From assembly GCF_005502275.1 (NCBI RefSeq), contig NZ_SWLZ01000003.1:186001-250000 (forward strand): 64,000 bases of DNA. The letters run 5' to 3'. The DNA comes from Robertmurraya siralis (lineage in GTDB: Bacteria > Bacillota > Bacilli > Bacillales > Cytobacillaceae). Below the pieces are notes generated by a model. The model had not been told where the DNA came from. It worked only from the letters and a program-made list of their open reading frames with translations, and searched no databases. This document shows, piece by piece, positions 17,817 through 26,696 of this stretch (position 1 is the stretch's first letter; the number at the start of each line of letters is the position of its first letter). The translations under genes and the position numbers were made by a program.

Positions 17817-18607
17817 ACACTGACCACACCTTTAATATGAGGGTGAGCAACATAATCGACCAATTCAAAATCTGCAAATGTGAATTGGAATATATCTTTT
17901 ACAGCTGGATTAATTTTCATTTTAGGTAGTGGATATGGCTTTCGTGTGAGCTGCAACTGCACTTGTTCAATATGATTATTATAAATATGTGCATCACCTA
18001 ATGTATGGATGAATTCTCCTGGCTCTAGATCACACACTTGAGCTACCATTAACGTTAATAAAGCATAAGATGCTATATTAAAAGGCACGCCGAGGAAAAT
18101 ATCTGCAGAACGCTGATACAACTGACACGATAATTTTCCATCTGCGACATGAAATTGAAACAGACAATGGCATGGAGGAAGTGCCATCTTGTCCAGATCG
18201 CCTACATTCCATGCATTTACAAGTAAGCGCCGGGAATCTGGGTTTGTCTTTATTTGTTCAATCAGTTGGCTAATTTGGTCAATCGTACTTCCGTCTGCTG
18301 CAGTCCATGATCTCCACTGATGGCCATAAACTGGACCCAATTCCCCCTCAGAATCAGCCCACTCATTCCAAATTCGCACACCATTTTCTTGCAGATATTT
18401 CACATTCGTATCCCCTGCTAAAAACCAAAGAAGCTCATGGATAATTGATCTTAAGTGCAGTTTTTTCGTCGTCACCAGCGGAAATCCGTCTGCTAAATTA
18501 AAACGCATTTGATAGCCAAACGTACTAATCGTCCCTGTTCCTGTTCTATCTTCTTTTTGGACGCCATTTTCCAGAACATGCTTGCACAAATCTAAATATT
18601 GTTTCAT
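17813..18607 (-). CDS. thyA: Thymidylate synthase (ThyA type)
   Basis: A 264-residue homodimeric thymidylate synthase, equivalent in length to B. subtilis ThyB. The catalytic cysteine is in [11 protein letters not shown], the dUMP phosphate arginines in DRTGTG and [10 protein letters not shown], and the folate end in the C-terminal region. It methylates dUMP to dTMP. The ATG at 18607 follows CAGGAGTG; an upstream ATG at 18625 contains the ribosome-binding site within its own codons and is unlikely. It is coupled to folA downstream. Confidence 0.96.
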   Translation of the reverse strand: MKQYLDLCKHVLENGVQKEDRTGTGTISTFGYQMRFNLADGFPLVTTKKLHLRSIIHELLWFLAGDTNVKYLQENGVRIWNEWADSEGELGPVYGHQWRSWTAADGSTIDQISQLIEQIKTNPDSRRLLVNAWNVGDLDKMALPPCHCLFQFHVADGKLSCQLYQRSADIFLGVPFNIASYALLTLMVAQVCDLEPGEFIHTLGDAHIYNNHIEQVQLQLTRKPYPLPKMKINPAVKDIFQFTFADFELVDYVAHPHIKGVVSV

Positions 18608-18731
18608 AAATTCCACTCCTGACATCTTTCTACTAACTCCTGCTCCTCATTTTCTAGGGCAAGAGAAATTAAATATGGTTTATATTTTACCACAATTGGT
18701 AGTCTAACAATTTCTAAAGCTTTCAAAAAAA

Positions 18732-19433
18732 TTACTGAAGGTTTTTTATATATTCATAAGTCAAAGGAGCTTTGTTCTTTAAGATGGTACGATTTTCCTC
18801 ATTCACATAATACATTGCAAATGCTTCAGCAAAATACTCTTCTGGTAAAGTGATAAAATACGCTTGGTTTTGAAATAAGGCATGTTTTTCATTCGTCCAT
18901 ATATGAAGAAAAACAGGGTCAAAGCGAAGCTTATTATAAATAATTCGATCAATGGAATGGGCTAGCTCATGTAATTCTAAATTAACAGAGCCATGGCCCA
19001 TCCCTTTTTCACTATGACCAATTTTGACGAGAACAACTCTTCCTCCGCCAATCCCAGGTACCTCATCCCATTTTTTCTGATTGACATACCCTCTTGGGAT
19101 AAGCCCTCTTAAATGTTTAGCACTAGGATTATCCGTTAATTTCCCTACAAATAACTTTAAATAAATCCCGTTTTGATGTATTTTTGCTAAGAGAGAAGGC
19201 GGAAGCTGTTGAATATTTTTTATTATCGCAGCAGCTTTTTCTTCATCAAATTTTTGTTCTGGTAAAATAACCAATTCATTTACAGGGGCATTGTCATCTA
19301 AATAGAGCAGTTGTTTTAAGAGCGAATTACTAGGATAATATTTTAAAATAATCCCATCATAGGATTGTGTAGAATTCCCTAATAGAACTACAAGGAGAAC
19401 CCAAATGCCGATTACGGAGATTCGTTTTTTCAT
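18732..19433 (-). CDS. Anthrax-lethal-factor-like (ATLF) zinc metallopeptidase, secreted
   Basis: A 233-residue protein with an N-terminal secretion or anchor helix (ISVIGIWVLLVVLLG) and a domain like the M34 catalytic domain of Bacillus toxins. The zinc motif HELAHSID is intact and the downstream third-ligand region reads PEEYFAEAFAMYYV, as in lethal factor (YFAEAF). The receptor-binding part of the toxin is absent, so this is probably a small extracellular housekeeping or sporulation protease, similar to other short ATLF proteins of Bacillus. The ATG at 19433 follows AAAGGGGAG; an upstream ATG would run into the divergent gene. Substrate unknown. Confidence 0.78.
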   Translation of the reverse strand: MKKRISVIGIWVLLVVLLGNSTQSYDGIILKYYPSNSLLKQLLYLDDNAPVNELVILPEQKFDEEKAAAIIKNIQQLPPSLLAKIHQNGIYLKLFVGKLTDNPSAKHLRGLIPRGYVNQKKWDEVPGIGGGRVVLVKIGHSEKGMGHGSVNLELHELAHSIDRIIYNKLRFDPVFLHIWTNEKHALFQNQAYFITLPEEYFAEAFAMYYVNEENRTILKNKAPLTYEYIKNLQ

Positions 19434-19469
19434 TCTTCTACTCCCCTTTCTAACAATAGGAGGTTTATC

Positions 19470-19847
19470 ATGGTTGAAATAATTAATCCATCCCATACTC
19501 TTTATTCCATTCACTTGCACATCTCTGATGAAATAAAAGTAGAGGTTGGAAAACTAGGAAGTATTCTCTTTAAAAAGGGAGAGTACATTTACGTAGGAAG
19601 CGCCAAACGCAATATAATTGCTCGGATAAACCGTCATATAAAGGAGGAAAAGGTGCAAAAATGGCATTTTGACTATTTACGACCACACGGTATTATTACA
19701 AAAATTATAACATATGAAACTAGTATCGGAGAGTGCCAGTTAGCTGAGAAATTAAGGAAAGAAAGTGGAGGATGCTGGCCTGTTAAAAAATTTGGCTCTA
19801 CTGATTGCAAATGCCCTTCTCATTTAATTTTTGTCGCAAGTTCATAA
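19470..19847 (+). CDS. GIY-YIG nuclease-type protein, DUF123
   Basis: A 125-residue protein of the DUF123/GIY-YIG group. Visible landmarks are GEYIYVGSAKRNIIARINRH (GIY-YIG core with the conserved arginine), KWHFDYL and the C-terminal Cys/His cluster STDCKCPSHL. The same domain is fused to endonuclease III in some prokaryotes; here it stands alone, so a DNA-processing role is inferred. RBS AGGAGGT sits 5 bases before the ATG. It is divergent from the metalloprotease gene, with only 36 bases between the two starts, so promoters must overlap coding sequence or be shared. Confidence 0.8.
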   Translation: MVEIINPSHTLYSIHLHISDEIKVEVGKLGSILFKKGEYIYVGSAKRNIIARINRHIKEEKVQKWHFDYLRPHGIITKIITYETSIGECQLAEKLRKESGGCWPVKKFGSTDCKCPSHLIFVASS

Positions 19848-19866
19848 CGACTTACATTTTCCTAGG

Positions 19867-19902
19867 AGGCTTTGTTATATGACGGTGCTGATTTTTGGCT
19901 CA
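19867..19902. repeat. Dispersed repeat, left end only
   Basis: The sequence GGCTTTGTTATATGACGGTG then CTGATTTTTGGCTCA matches the outer arm of copies at 44281-44380 and 48462-48545. The opposite arm was not found, so this copy is broken. Confidence 0.55.
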
Positions 19903-20110
19903 GTTGAAAAAATAAGGGACAAAGCATTCGAAAAACAATATTTCACGATCAGTAGAGTAGGTCTGTCCGTGTAACAAGAACATATAGAGAGCAAGCATGA
20001 AGGTACAATAAATGTCTCCTTCATTAACTTTTTTAAAGGCACTACAAAGGATTGACTTTGTTCTGTTAATGGGAATGACGTTTATCCAACATTTTAAAAA
20101 GATGCACGAC
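19903..20110. other. Unassigned intergenic sequence
   Basis: Following the broken repeat end there is about 200 bases with a plus-strand frame interrupted by stops and no recognised product. It could be remnant DNA carried with the repeat, but this is not shown. Confidence 0.35.
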
Positions 20111-20158
20111 AAAAAGACTGTAGACAAACCTCCATGAATTCAGCGAGTTTGTCTACAG
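20111..20158 (-). terminator. Rho-independent terminator at end of Ter locus
   Basis: Minus-strand arms CTGTAGACAAAC and GTTTGTCTACAG (perfect 12 bases) are followed by TCTTTTTGTC. It ends the yceG-telA-terD-terD transcript. Confidence 0.88.
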
Positions 20159-20210
20159 CATGCTTCTGTTAAACAGGATCATTCGTTCGTATTGGTACTT
20201 TTAAAGTCGG

Positions 20211-20792
20211 CTACACTTGTAAGCCAAAGTTTCGGCAAAGGGCTGCAAGTCCCCCGGAAAATCCACTTCCTACTGCATTGAATTTCCAATCACCATTATG
20301 CTTATATAATTCACAAATAACTACAGCCGTTTCCACGGAAAAGTCTTCGCCAAGATCATAGCGCAAAACTTCTTGATTCGTATCGGCATTAACAACGCGA
20401 ACAAAAGCATTTGAAACCTGACCAAAGTTTTGGCTCCTCTGCTCCGCATCATGAATGGTTACCGTAATGGCAATTTTATTAATATTGGCAGGGACTTTAC
20501 TGAAATCAATTTTAATTTGTTCATCGTTCCCATCACCTTCACCTGTACGATTATCACCTGTATGCTCAACAGAACCAGAAGGATGGATTAAGTTGTTATA
20601 AAAAACAAAATCCAAATCTTGTGTTGCCCTTCCATTTTCATCCGTTAAAAAGGCAGAAGCATCTAAATCAAAATCTTGACCTCCATCATAACGGTTCGTA
20701 TCCCAACCTAATCCTACGATGACTCTAGTTAAGCCTGGATTCGTTTTGGTTAAATCGATTCGTTGTCCTTTTGATAAATTAATACTGCTCAT
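20211..20792 (-). CDS. terD: TerD family stress protein (1)
   Basis: A 193-residue TerD-domain protein. The start motif [13 protein letters not shown], the GLGWDTN turn and acidic calcium-binding segments ([17 protein letters not shown]) are intact. TerD proteins are calcium-binding cytoplasmic or membrane-associated scaffolds of tellurite and general stress response. The ATG at 20792 follows GGGGTGAGG; a GTG three codons earlier is inside that site. It is the last gene of the second Ter transcription unit and is closest to the terD at 30169-30750, suggesting one arose by duplication. Confidence 0.93.
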   Translation of the reverse strand: MSSINLSKGQRIDLTKTNPGLTRVIVGLGWDTNRYDGGQDFDLDASAFLTDENGRATQDLDFVFYNNLIHPSGSVEHTGDNRTGEGDGNDEQIKIDFSKVPANINKIAITVTIHDAEQRSQNFGQVSNAFVRVVNADTNQEVLRYDLGEDFSVETAVVICELYKHNGDWKFNAVGSGFSGGLAALCRNFGLQV

Positions 20793-20848
20793 TATCCTCA
20801 CCCCATAATAGAATTATTTGAAAGTTAAGCTGGAACCATCATAATAGA

Positions 20849-21457
20849 TTAGGAATAAGTTCTTACTAATTCTCCAAGACTGGCTGCTGTCGTTCCAGTT
20901 CCCACCGCAGCAAATTTCCAATCGGAGCCATGACGATAGATTTCTCCAACAATTAAGCTTGTTTTGCCACTGTAATCTTCACTTAAATTGTAATGAATTA
21001 ATTCTTGTCCACTCGTCGGATTAACGATTCGTATATAAGCATTTCGAATCATCCCAAAATGCTGCCTTCTTTTCACACAATCATAGATATTCACTACAAA
21101 TACAAGCTTTTGGACATGCGTAGGAATTCTGCTTAAATCCACATTAATTTGCTCATCATCGCCATCACCATGTCCTGTTAGATTGTCGCCAGTATGTTGA
21201 ATACTGCCATCGCTGCTTTTTAAGTTTCCAAAGTAGATAACATCATTATTATTTTGTAATCTATCATTATCACCTAACATAATCACAGAGGCATCACAAT
21301 CGATGTTAGAGCCACCACCGCCCCCAAACAGTGAGCCAAAGATACCGCCACCACGGTTCTCAACTGGGTCCCAGCCGAGTCCAACTAATATTCTTGATAG
21401 ACCTGGATTGCCTTTCGTTAAATCCACTCTTTGTCCTTTTTGTAAATTAATCGCCAT
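20849..21457 (-). CDS. terD: TerD family stress protein (2), Gly-rich insert
   Basis: A 202-residue TerD protein resembling B. subtilis YceC. It differs from the other two copies by a glycine-rich insertion (GGGIFGSLFGGGGGS) before the first acidic site, which reads IDCDAS in place of FDLDAS. The second site GHGDGDDEQI is kept. The insertion could change membrane or partner contacts; this is inference. The ATG follows GGGGGG. It lies 42 bases downstream of telA and 56 upstream of the next terD. Confidence 0.92.
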   Translation of the reverse strand: MAINLQKGQRVDLTKGNPGLSRILVGLGWDPVENRGGGIFGSLFGGGGGSNIDCDASVIMLGDNDRLQNNNDVIYFGNLKSSDGSIQHTGDNLTGHGDGDDEQINVDLSRIPTHVQKLVFVVNIYDCVKRRQHFGMIRNAYIRIVNPTSGQELIHYNLSEDYSGKTSLIVGEIYRHGSDWKFAAVGTGTTAASLGELVRTYS

Positions 21458-21499
21458 TTCATTACCCCCCTGTATGTATTTTTAAATCAGAATTTCAGT

Positions 21500-22624
21500 T
21501 TAGACATTGCCTTGAAGCTTCATCTTTTTAAAGTTATCCTGCAATTGCTCAAGTCTTTTCGTCCCTTCTTCTCTAAGACGCTTATTCTCTTCTTCGATGG
21601 ACTTAGTTTCTTGCATCCCTTTCATGATAACATTCCAAGATTCCTCGATCGTTTCAATTTTAATACTTGGTCCGCCAGCAAGTCTCGCAATATCAACGCT
21701 TTGCTGAGAAATATTTTGCGCGTTGCGCAGAAGCATTTCGTTTGTGCGCCGATCGAGCTCACTCATCGAATCTGCTACAAGCTTTTGGCGTTTAGCAGCA
21801 ACAGCTTGAATGAGACCGTTCTTAAAGATCGGAATGGTTGTGACAAAAGCAGAATTAATTTTCCCAATTAGTTTTGTGTTTCCTCTTTGCAGCAATCGGA
21901 TTTGTGGAGCTGTTTGCAGAGCAACCATCTTAGCCATTTCTAAATCATAAATTCTTTGCTCTAGTAGTTCAATGGCATTTCTTAATGTATCAAGTTGCAT
22001 CGCTGCAACTTGATCACCAGATTGGGCTCTGGACTCAAGTAACGGGAGTTGGTTCTTCTTTAAATCTTCAACCTTCATTTCCCCAGCAACCACGTATTTC
22101 TCTAATGTAAGATAATATTGATAGTTTTCTTCATACATTTGGTCAAGCATTTGAGTAGAGTCTACCATTTCACCTTGGTATTTAGATATCTCCACATAGA
22201 TCTTATCAATTTCTCCACCCATCGTTTGATACTTTCCAAATAGTTTTTCAATCAATTTCTCGCCGCGTTTAAATAATTTTCCGAAAAGTCCGCCTGAAGT
22301 TTGTTCAAAATCCTTTTTATCAAATTTATCCATGATACGTCCAAGCTGTTTTAATAGCTCACCGGAATCTTCTATTTTTGTCGCTCTCATATTGCTTAAA
22401 ATTTGATCAGAAAACCTTGAAATTTGAACAGCAGGCTCCTTCCCAAACTCCAATACTTGAATTTGGTCCTTCTCATCAATAGAACGAGCAAGCTGTTGGA
22501 CTTCAGGCTCGTTTCGAAGAGCAAGCTTTATTTCAGAAACCTTCGTTTCTGATAATTTATCTTCAGGTTCCTTCGCAAGAAGATCAAGCTGAGCATTTTG
22601 AATCTGATTCATTTTATCATCCAC
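21500..22624 (-). CDS. yceH: Toxic anion resistance protein, TelA/YceH family
   Basis: A 374-residue mostly helical protein of the TelA/KlaA family, associated with resistance to tellurite and other toxic anions and with envelope stress. Long amphipathic and coiled-coil stretches cover about 140-250 and 330-370. No membrane segments and no nucleotide-binding motif are seen. It lies 28 bases downstream of yceG, in the order yceG-yceH as in B. subtilis. The biochemical role in the family is not settled. Confidence 0.92.
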   Translation of the reverse strand: MDDKMNQIQNAQLDLLAKEPEDKLSETKVSEIKLALRNEPEVQQLARSIDEKDQIQVLEFGKEPAVQISRFSDQILSNMRATKIEDSGELLKQLGRIMDKFDKKDFEQTSGGLFGKLFKRGEKLIEKLFGKYQTMGGEIDKIYVEISKYQGEMVDSTQMLDQMYEENYQYYLTLEKYVVAGEMKVEDLKKNQLPLLESRAQSGDQVAAMQLDTLRNAIELLEQRIYDLEMAKMVALQTAPQIRLLQRGNTKLIGKINSAFVTTIPIFKNGLIQAVAAKRQKLVADSMSELDRRTNEMLLRNAQNISQQSVDIARLAGGPSIKIETIEESWNVIMKGMQETKSIEEENKRLREEGTKRLEQLQDNFKKMKLQGNV

Positions 22625-22652
22625 CTTTGTAATTTATATTTAATTAGATTTA

Positions 22653-24284
22653 TTAAGTTCTCCTAAAACCTTGACGGAAAAGGCGTTTCACAATTGACGG
22701 CTCTCGATAATCAAGATTAAAAACTACATCTTCCAACCAGTGTATATCATAGAGATGTTCTTCAACATAATTTTCAATATCATTATGACCAGGAGGATTG
22801 TAGAGAATGATGTCGATGCCAAATTGATTCAGAAGCAATAATAAAGCAGCATCGGTCCTAGTCATCGTTCCATTTAACTCGTTGTTAAAGAGGATTATTT
22901 TCGGTACTGTCTGAGAATAGTCAAATTGCTGCAGAAGCTGTAAAACATTTGCCGGGATTTGCATACCTTGAGTAAAGAGGTAGATCTTTACATCATCCAA
23001 CGTTTCTTTGTTAAGAGGTTTAAGTGCTGGCTTAGCACAAATGTTTCGAATTGCATTTGCGATCCCCATCTGTAAACCTGTAGGAAGATGACTGTAACGC
23101 CAATAATTGCTTTGAATCATTTTTTCCGTGCTTAATAAGCCATCCCGTTCTAAAGCATCTCGGTAGTGAAAACGAAAATCATTATTGACCGAACTTGAGA
23201 ACGGAAATTGTTTAATCAATAAACTCGCTTCACTTTCAGTGAGTGCATGAAGACGATCCCAATACTCCTTACGGTTACGACTCACCCCTTGGATCTTCGC
23301 AAATACATTCGGGATGTTCACCACTCCGTTACTTACTTCAAAACTAGGACGGATCATCGCGATTTCCTTTGCAATAATAAAGAGCTCATCATAGGTAGTT
23401 TTTAACGTAATCGAACTTGGAGTATATTCCCTTAGCTGCCAAGGCTTATATAACCCAGAGCCTTCATGATTTAAAATAGTCTCAATTTCTCGAGAAGCTC
23501 TATAGGCAACGGTAGCTTTTCGATTTCTTCTTTCAGTAGGGAAAGCTTCCGTTTCCTTTTGACCTGGATATTTATGGATGAAGGATAATTCCCCATTCGG
23601 ATCAATTTCAGCTAAAATATCACGTCCACTTGGACTAAAGATAATTAGATCACAGCCAATTTTCATTAAGTAATAAACAAAATAAAAATGACTTTTCTTA
23701 AAGTCTCCATACCAGAGGAACTTAGGCAAATGCTCGGTCAGATTACTTTCCTCAAGCTCTGGCTGAAGATGATTAAATGACCATTTCACTAAGTCAACTA
23801 ATACGCGGCGCAACTCATGATGTTGTAATCCTTCTGACTCCCTATTTACAAATAACTTCATCGTATCAATCATTGCCTCGCGTAGCTTACGATGAAGTGC
23901 AGGCTCCTTTGCTTTTAAAAGGAGTTGTTCACCGTCTAAAAAAGCCACTAAGCGATTGATCGACAGTTTTTGTTCTTGATTAATATTCAATACTCTTTGT
24001 ATCGCTTGGAAATGCTGATTATCTATTTTTTTATCGAGTGTCTCTTCACTTAAAAGAGTTAATATCTTCTCTTCTCCATGAACATACTCAAATAGTTGGT
24101 TATAGTATTCATCTTCATCAACAGCTACTCCTAAAAAACGGGCAACCACTTGCCCAATATGAACAGTCCCCTTATCAGTTTGATATTGCGGACGTTCCAT
24201 AATCGTTTTATTAACCATCGATGCCCATGTTTCTAACGATAAAGGCAAGATATGGGCAACTAAATGACTGTAAGATGGATCCAT
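22653..24284 (-). CDS. yceG: YceG family component of Ter stress locus
   Basis: A 543-residue cytoplasmic protein related to B. subtilis YceG. The family is found only in Ter-type loci and is proposed to act with the associated biosynthetic module, but no activity is known. I see no Walker motif or membrane segment. A segment near the middle (FFIAKEIAMIRPSFEVSNGVVNIPNVFAKI-like, about 310-350) and a C-terminal Rossmann-like stretch (IILFNNELNGTMTRTDAALL) suggest two domains. It is the first gene of the second transcription unit; an ECF-type promoter lies at 24399-24425. Confidence 0.85.
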   Translation of the reverse strand: MDPSYSHLVAHILPLSLETWASMVNKTIMERPQYQTDKGTVHIGQVVARFLGVAVDEDEYYNQLFEYVHGEEKILTLLSEETLDKKIDNQHFQAIQRVLNINQEQKLSINRLVAFLDGEQLLLKAKEPALHRKLREAMIDTMKLFVNRESEGLQHHELRRVLVDLVKWSFNHLQPELEESNLTEHLPKFLWYGDFKKSHFYFVYYLMKIGCDLIIFSPSGRDILAEIDPNGELSFIHKYPGQKETEAFPTERRNRKATVAYRASREIETILNHEGSGLYKPWQLREYTPSSITLKTTYDELFIIAKEIAMIRPSFEVSNGVVNIPNVFAKIQGVSRNRKEYWDRLHALTESEASLLIKQFPFSSSVNNDFRFHYRDALERDGLLSTEKMIQSNYWRYSHLPTGLQMGIANAIRNICAKPALKPLNKETLDDVKIYLFTQGMQIPANVLQLLQQFDYSQTVPKIILFNNELNGTMTRTDAALLLLLNQFGIDIILYNPPGHNDIENYVEEHLYDIHWLEDVVFNLDYREPSIVKRLFRQGFRRT

Positions 24285-24398
24285 GAAATCCCTTCCCTTT
24301 TAACAAAGCTCTTCTCCAAATTTTGATGATGGAAAATCTGTATATTATCATCATATCACAGTTAATTATTGATTTTCTAAGAATGCTATATTTTCTAT

Positions 24399-24425
24399 TA
24401 CGAGAAAATATTCAAAAAGGTTTCA
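24399..24425 (-). promoter_or_regulatory. ECF sigma (SigW/SigM-type) promoter for yceG-yceH-terD-terD
   Basis: On the minus strand, TGAAAC (24420-24425) and CGTA (24399-24402) are separated by 17 bases. This matches promoters of extracytoplasmic-function sigma factors; in B. subtilis the yce operon is driven by several of these. Confidence 0.72.
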
Positions 24426-24527
24426 TTTTTTTCACTCCTCTTCCCCTTTCACCTTTTTTCTTATCTGTGCATATGTTGTAGCAATCGCACAGCTTAAGGA
24501 AGAAGATTTATTAGGAAGGTGAGATTT

Positions 24528-24782
24528 ATGCGCTTACTTTATCGACTGCGAACAACCGGTGATCTCCAGAAGGAGTTAAACACCATAGAAGATATTATGT
24601 TTTCTCGTATTTTTGTTTATATGGACTTCATCCTTTTATCGTTTATTTTTTCGTATATGCTCTATCCACTACACCAATCTATCGTTTATGGATTGCTTAC
24701 ATTTATTGGCTTCGGTCTGTTATGTTTTAGCTTTTATTATTCATTAGGACTATGGGGCGAAGAAAGATTAAAACAGAAGTAA
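24528..24782 (+). CDS. Small two-helix membrane protein of unknown function
   Basis: An 84-residue protein not recognised. The N-terminal 28 residues are basic and amphipathic (MRLLYRLRTTGDLQKEL), followed by two hydrophobic segments (about 27-45 and 50-72) and a short charged tail. The ATG follows AGGAAGGTGA at good spacing, which supports it being real. It runs against the Ter genes: its stop is 4 bases from the stop of the HAD gene and its start lies between the two Ter units. No terminator separates the convergent ends, so antisense overlap of transcripts is expected. Confidence 0.7.
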   Translation: MRLLYRLRTTGDLQKELNTIEDIMFSRIFVYMDFILLSFIFSYMLYPLHQSIVYGLLTFIGFGLLCFSFYYSLGLWGEERLKQK

Positions 24783-24786
24783 TCCA

Positions 24787-25581
24787 TCAACTATTTGCTT
24801 TATTAGCGATTGATAGTATTGATTTTAACAATACCTCTCCACCCTTAACGCCTGCTTGCTCAATGACGTAATAATGTTCCTTTAATGGATAGTTATTAAG
24901 TTCACCGTGGCTAAGAACAAATGGATGATGACAAAGTTTTAAAAAGTCATCATCTAACAATGAATCTCCCGCGCCAATTAACGTCGAAATTTCTTCCCTT
25001 TCTTGAATAAACTTAATCGCACTCCCTTTTGATAATGATTTTGGTACAAAATAAAGTTTTCTTCCCTGTAGAGAAACTCTCCAGCCTTTTTTCCGGGCGG
25101 ATTCCGTTACTTCCAAGAGAAGCTCAGGTGCTATTCCTTTCTCTAAGTAATAATAGATAAAAAGCTCTTCTACCAATCTCAGCTCGCCCTCTATCTTAAA
25201 ATAATTGATAAGCAGTTGCTTTAATTCTTGCATCGATACAGAAGAGCTTCGTATTTCCTTTGAGATTTTTTCTTCCCATTCTACCAGCTTTTCACCTTTG
25301 TAAAGAATAATAGCACCATTTGTTGTCACTGCGTATTGATGAGCGATATTTTGAAAGAAAACTCTTTGATACTGGGAAAGTGATCTTGTTGTGACAGGAA
25401 CGAACAGGAGCATTGATGATAATTGACGGAGATATGCTAAAGCCATTTTAGACATAAATGATACTTCTTTTTTCTCTCTCTTCTCTACTGCAATTAGCTC
25501 TAGTTTTTCATGTTTCGAGTATTCTTCGATCGCGCGATGTGAATATATAATCGTCCTATCGAGATCAGATGCAAACATCAT
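24787..25581 (-). CDS. HAD-superfamily hydrolase of the Ter biosynthetic module
   Basis: A 264-residue HAD phosphatase. Motif I is FASDLDRT near the start, motif II follows in the VTTRS region, and motif IV is IGAGDSLLDDDF. It should remove a phosphate from a small molecule; the Ter-locus HADs are predicted to act on the product of the neighbouring PRTases. The ATG at 25581 comes 8 bases after the StiP stop and is preceded by GAGGTAG; a longer frame to 25620 would overlap the upstream gene. Substrate unknown. Confidence 0.8.
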   Translation of the reverse strand: MMFASDLDRTIIYSHRAIEEYSKHEKLELIAVEKREKKEVSFMSKMALAYLRQLSSMLLFVPVTTRSLSQYQRVFFQNIAHQYAVTTNGAIILYKGEKLVEWEEKISKEIRSSSVSMQELKQLLINYFKIEGELRLVEELFIYYYLEKGIAPELLLEVTESARKKGWRVSLQGRKLYFVPKSLSKGSAIKFIQEREEISTLIGAGDSLLDDDFLKLCHHPFVLSHGELNNYPLKEHYYVIEQAGVKGGEVLLKSILSIANKANS

Positions 25582-25589
25582 TTTTATTG

Positions 25590-26696
25590 CTACCTCACTT
25601 TTTTTATTAAACCACAGCATGTATAGTCCATGTTTGGATATTCTTCAACCGGTACATTCCGTTCTGCACACAGCATTAAAATATGCTTGACGAAAGGACT
25701 GTTAAAATCCTTTACAAGTATTTTCCACGGCACCCTTCTTAAAAGGACTCTCGTCGTTTCACCCACTCCTGGTTTTACGAAATTAATATCCTCTATTGCA
25801 AACTCTTCCATCATTCGCTTAACCGTTTCCAAGCCGGAAAAGGTAGCTTTCTCCAGCACCTTCTCCTCTTTCGATCGCGCAGAAACCTCATCCTTGACCA
25901 GCGGAAACTGTGCCGTTATCTCTTGCAAATAGTCATTTGACAAATCCTCTGCTTCTAGCTCTTTATAATATTTTGCTCCATGAAAATCATTCGGTCCTAT
26001 ATATTTTTTATTTAGAACCGTCCTGCTCACGAGACCAGAAACAGTTGAATTTAGACAGGCGCTCGGAATGATAAAGTCATTACGCGTCCCATATAGGGAA
26101 GTGCAATGTCCTGGATCCGCCAGCACAGCTAATGTATCATCAAGTACAATCCCTTCAGTGTGCTGCAGTTCTTGGCACGATCTCGTCAATTCAATTGAAA
26201 TGGCTCCTTTGCCTGTCCAACCATCGATAAATTGGACGTTTCCATTTGGATGGTGGTGGCGTATATATTTAATCGCATTAACATCAAGGCCACGCCCTCT
26301 TATAATCGAAACACTATAGTGAGGAAGAGTGAGAGCATATTTCCACTCTATATATCTTTTAATCAATATGCCAATTGGAGTACCAGCTCTTGCTAAAGAT
26401 ACAAGCACCGCATCTTTTCCTTTTAAATTGATTATTTGCTCCGCCACCACCCCAACATGAAGTGCGACCATTTCCTTATATTCATCCAATGTCGCCCGAA
26501 AAAGCTTAAGATATTCCAGAGGTGGCTGATACTCAACGGGAAGCGATTCACTATAATGCTCCCCTGATTGTATCCTTTTCTCCCTTGATTCGGTCGTTCC
26601 TTCTAAGTCGAGGGCACTAAGATCCTTCAGAAGGAATTTCACATCTTTCTCAGAGTAAGAGCCGATTTTATGATACGGCGCTAATAGCGAATCCAT
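25590..26696 (-). CDS. StiP-type phosphoribosyltransferase-like protein with PELOTA domain
   Basis: A 368-residue protein of the Ter-associated StiP family, annotated in databases as cysteine protease StiP but with a PRTase-like core. Visible are a LVSLARAGTPIGIL motif, a PRPP-loop-like DGWTGKGAI, and a C-terminal PELOTA-like RNA-binding module (TRVLLRRVPWKILVKD ... CGLIKKV, about 310-368). Predicted in the literature on Ter systems to help make a nucleoside-like metabolite or to modify RNA. RBS AAGGAGGTG is strong; the start overlaps the upstream gene by 16 bases, indicating translational coupling. Confidence 0.8.
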   Translation of the reverse strand: MDSLLAPYHKIGSYSEKDVKFLLKDLSALDLEGTTESREKRIQSGEHYSESLPVEYQPPLEYLKLFRATLDEYKEMVALHVGVVAEQIINLKGKDAVLVSLARAGTPIGILIKRYIEWKYALTLPHYSVSIIRGRGLDVNAIKYIRHHHPNGNVQFIDGWTGKGAISIELTRSCQELQHTEGIVLDDTLAVLADPGHCTSLYGTRNDFIIPSACLNSTVSGLVSRTVLNKKYIGPNDFHGAKYYKELEAEDLSNDYLQEITAQFPLVKDEVSARSKEEKVLEKATFSGLETVKRMMEEFAIEDINFVKPGVGETTRVLLRRVPWKILVKDFNSPFVKHILMLCAERNVPVEEYPNMDYTCCGLIKKVR

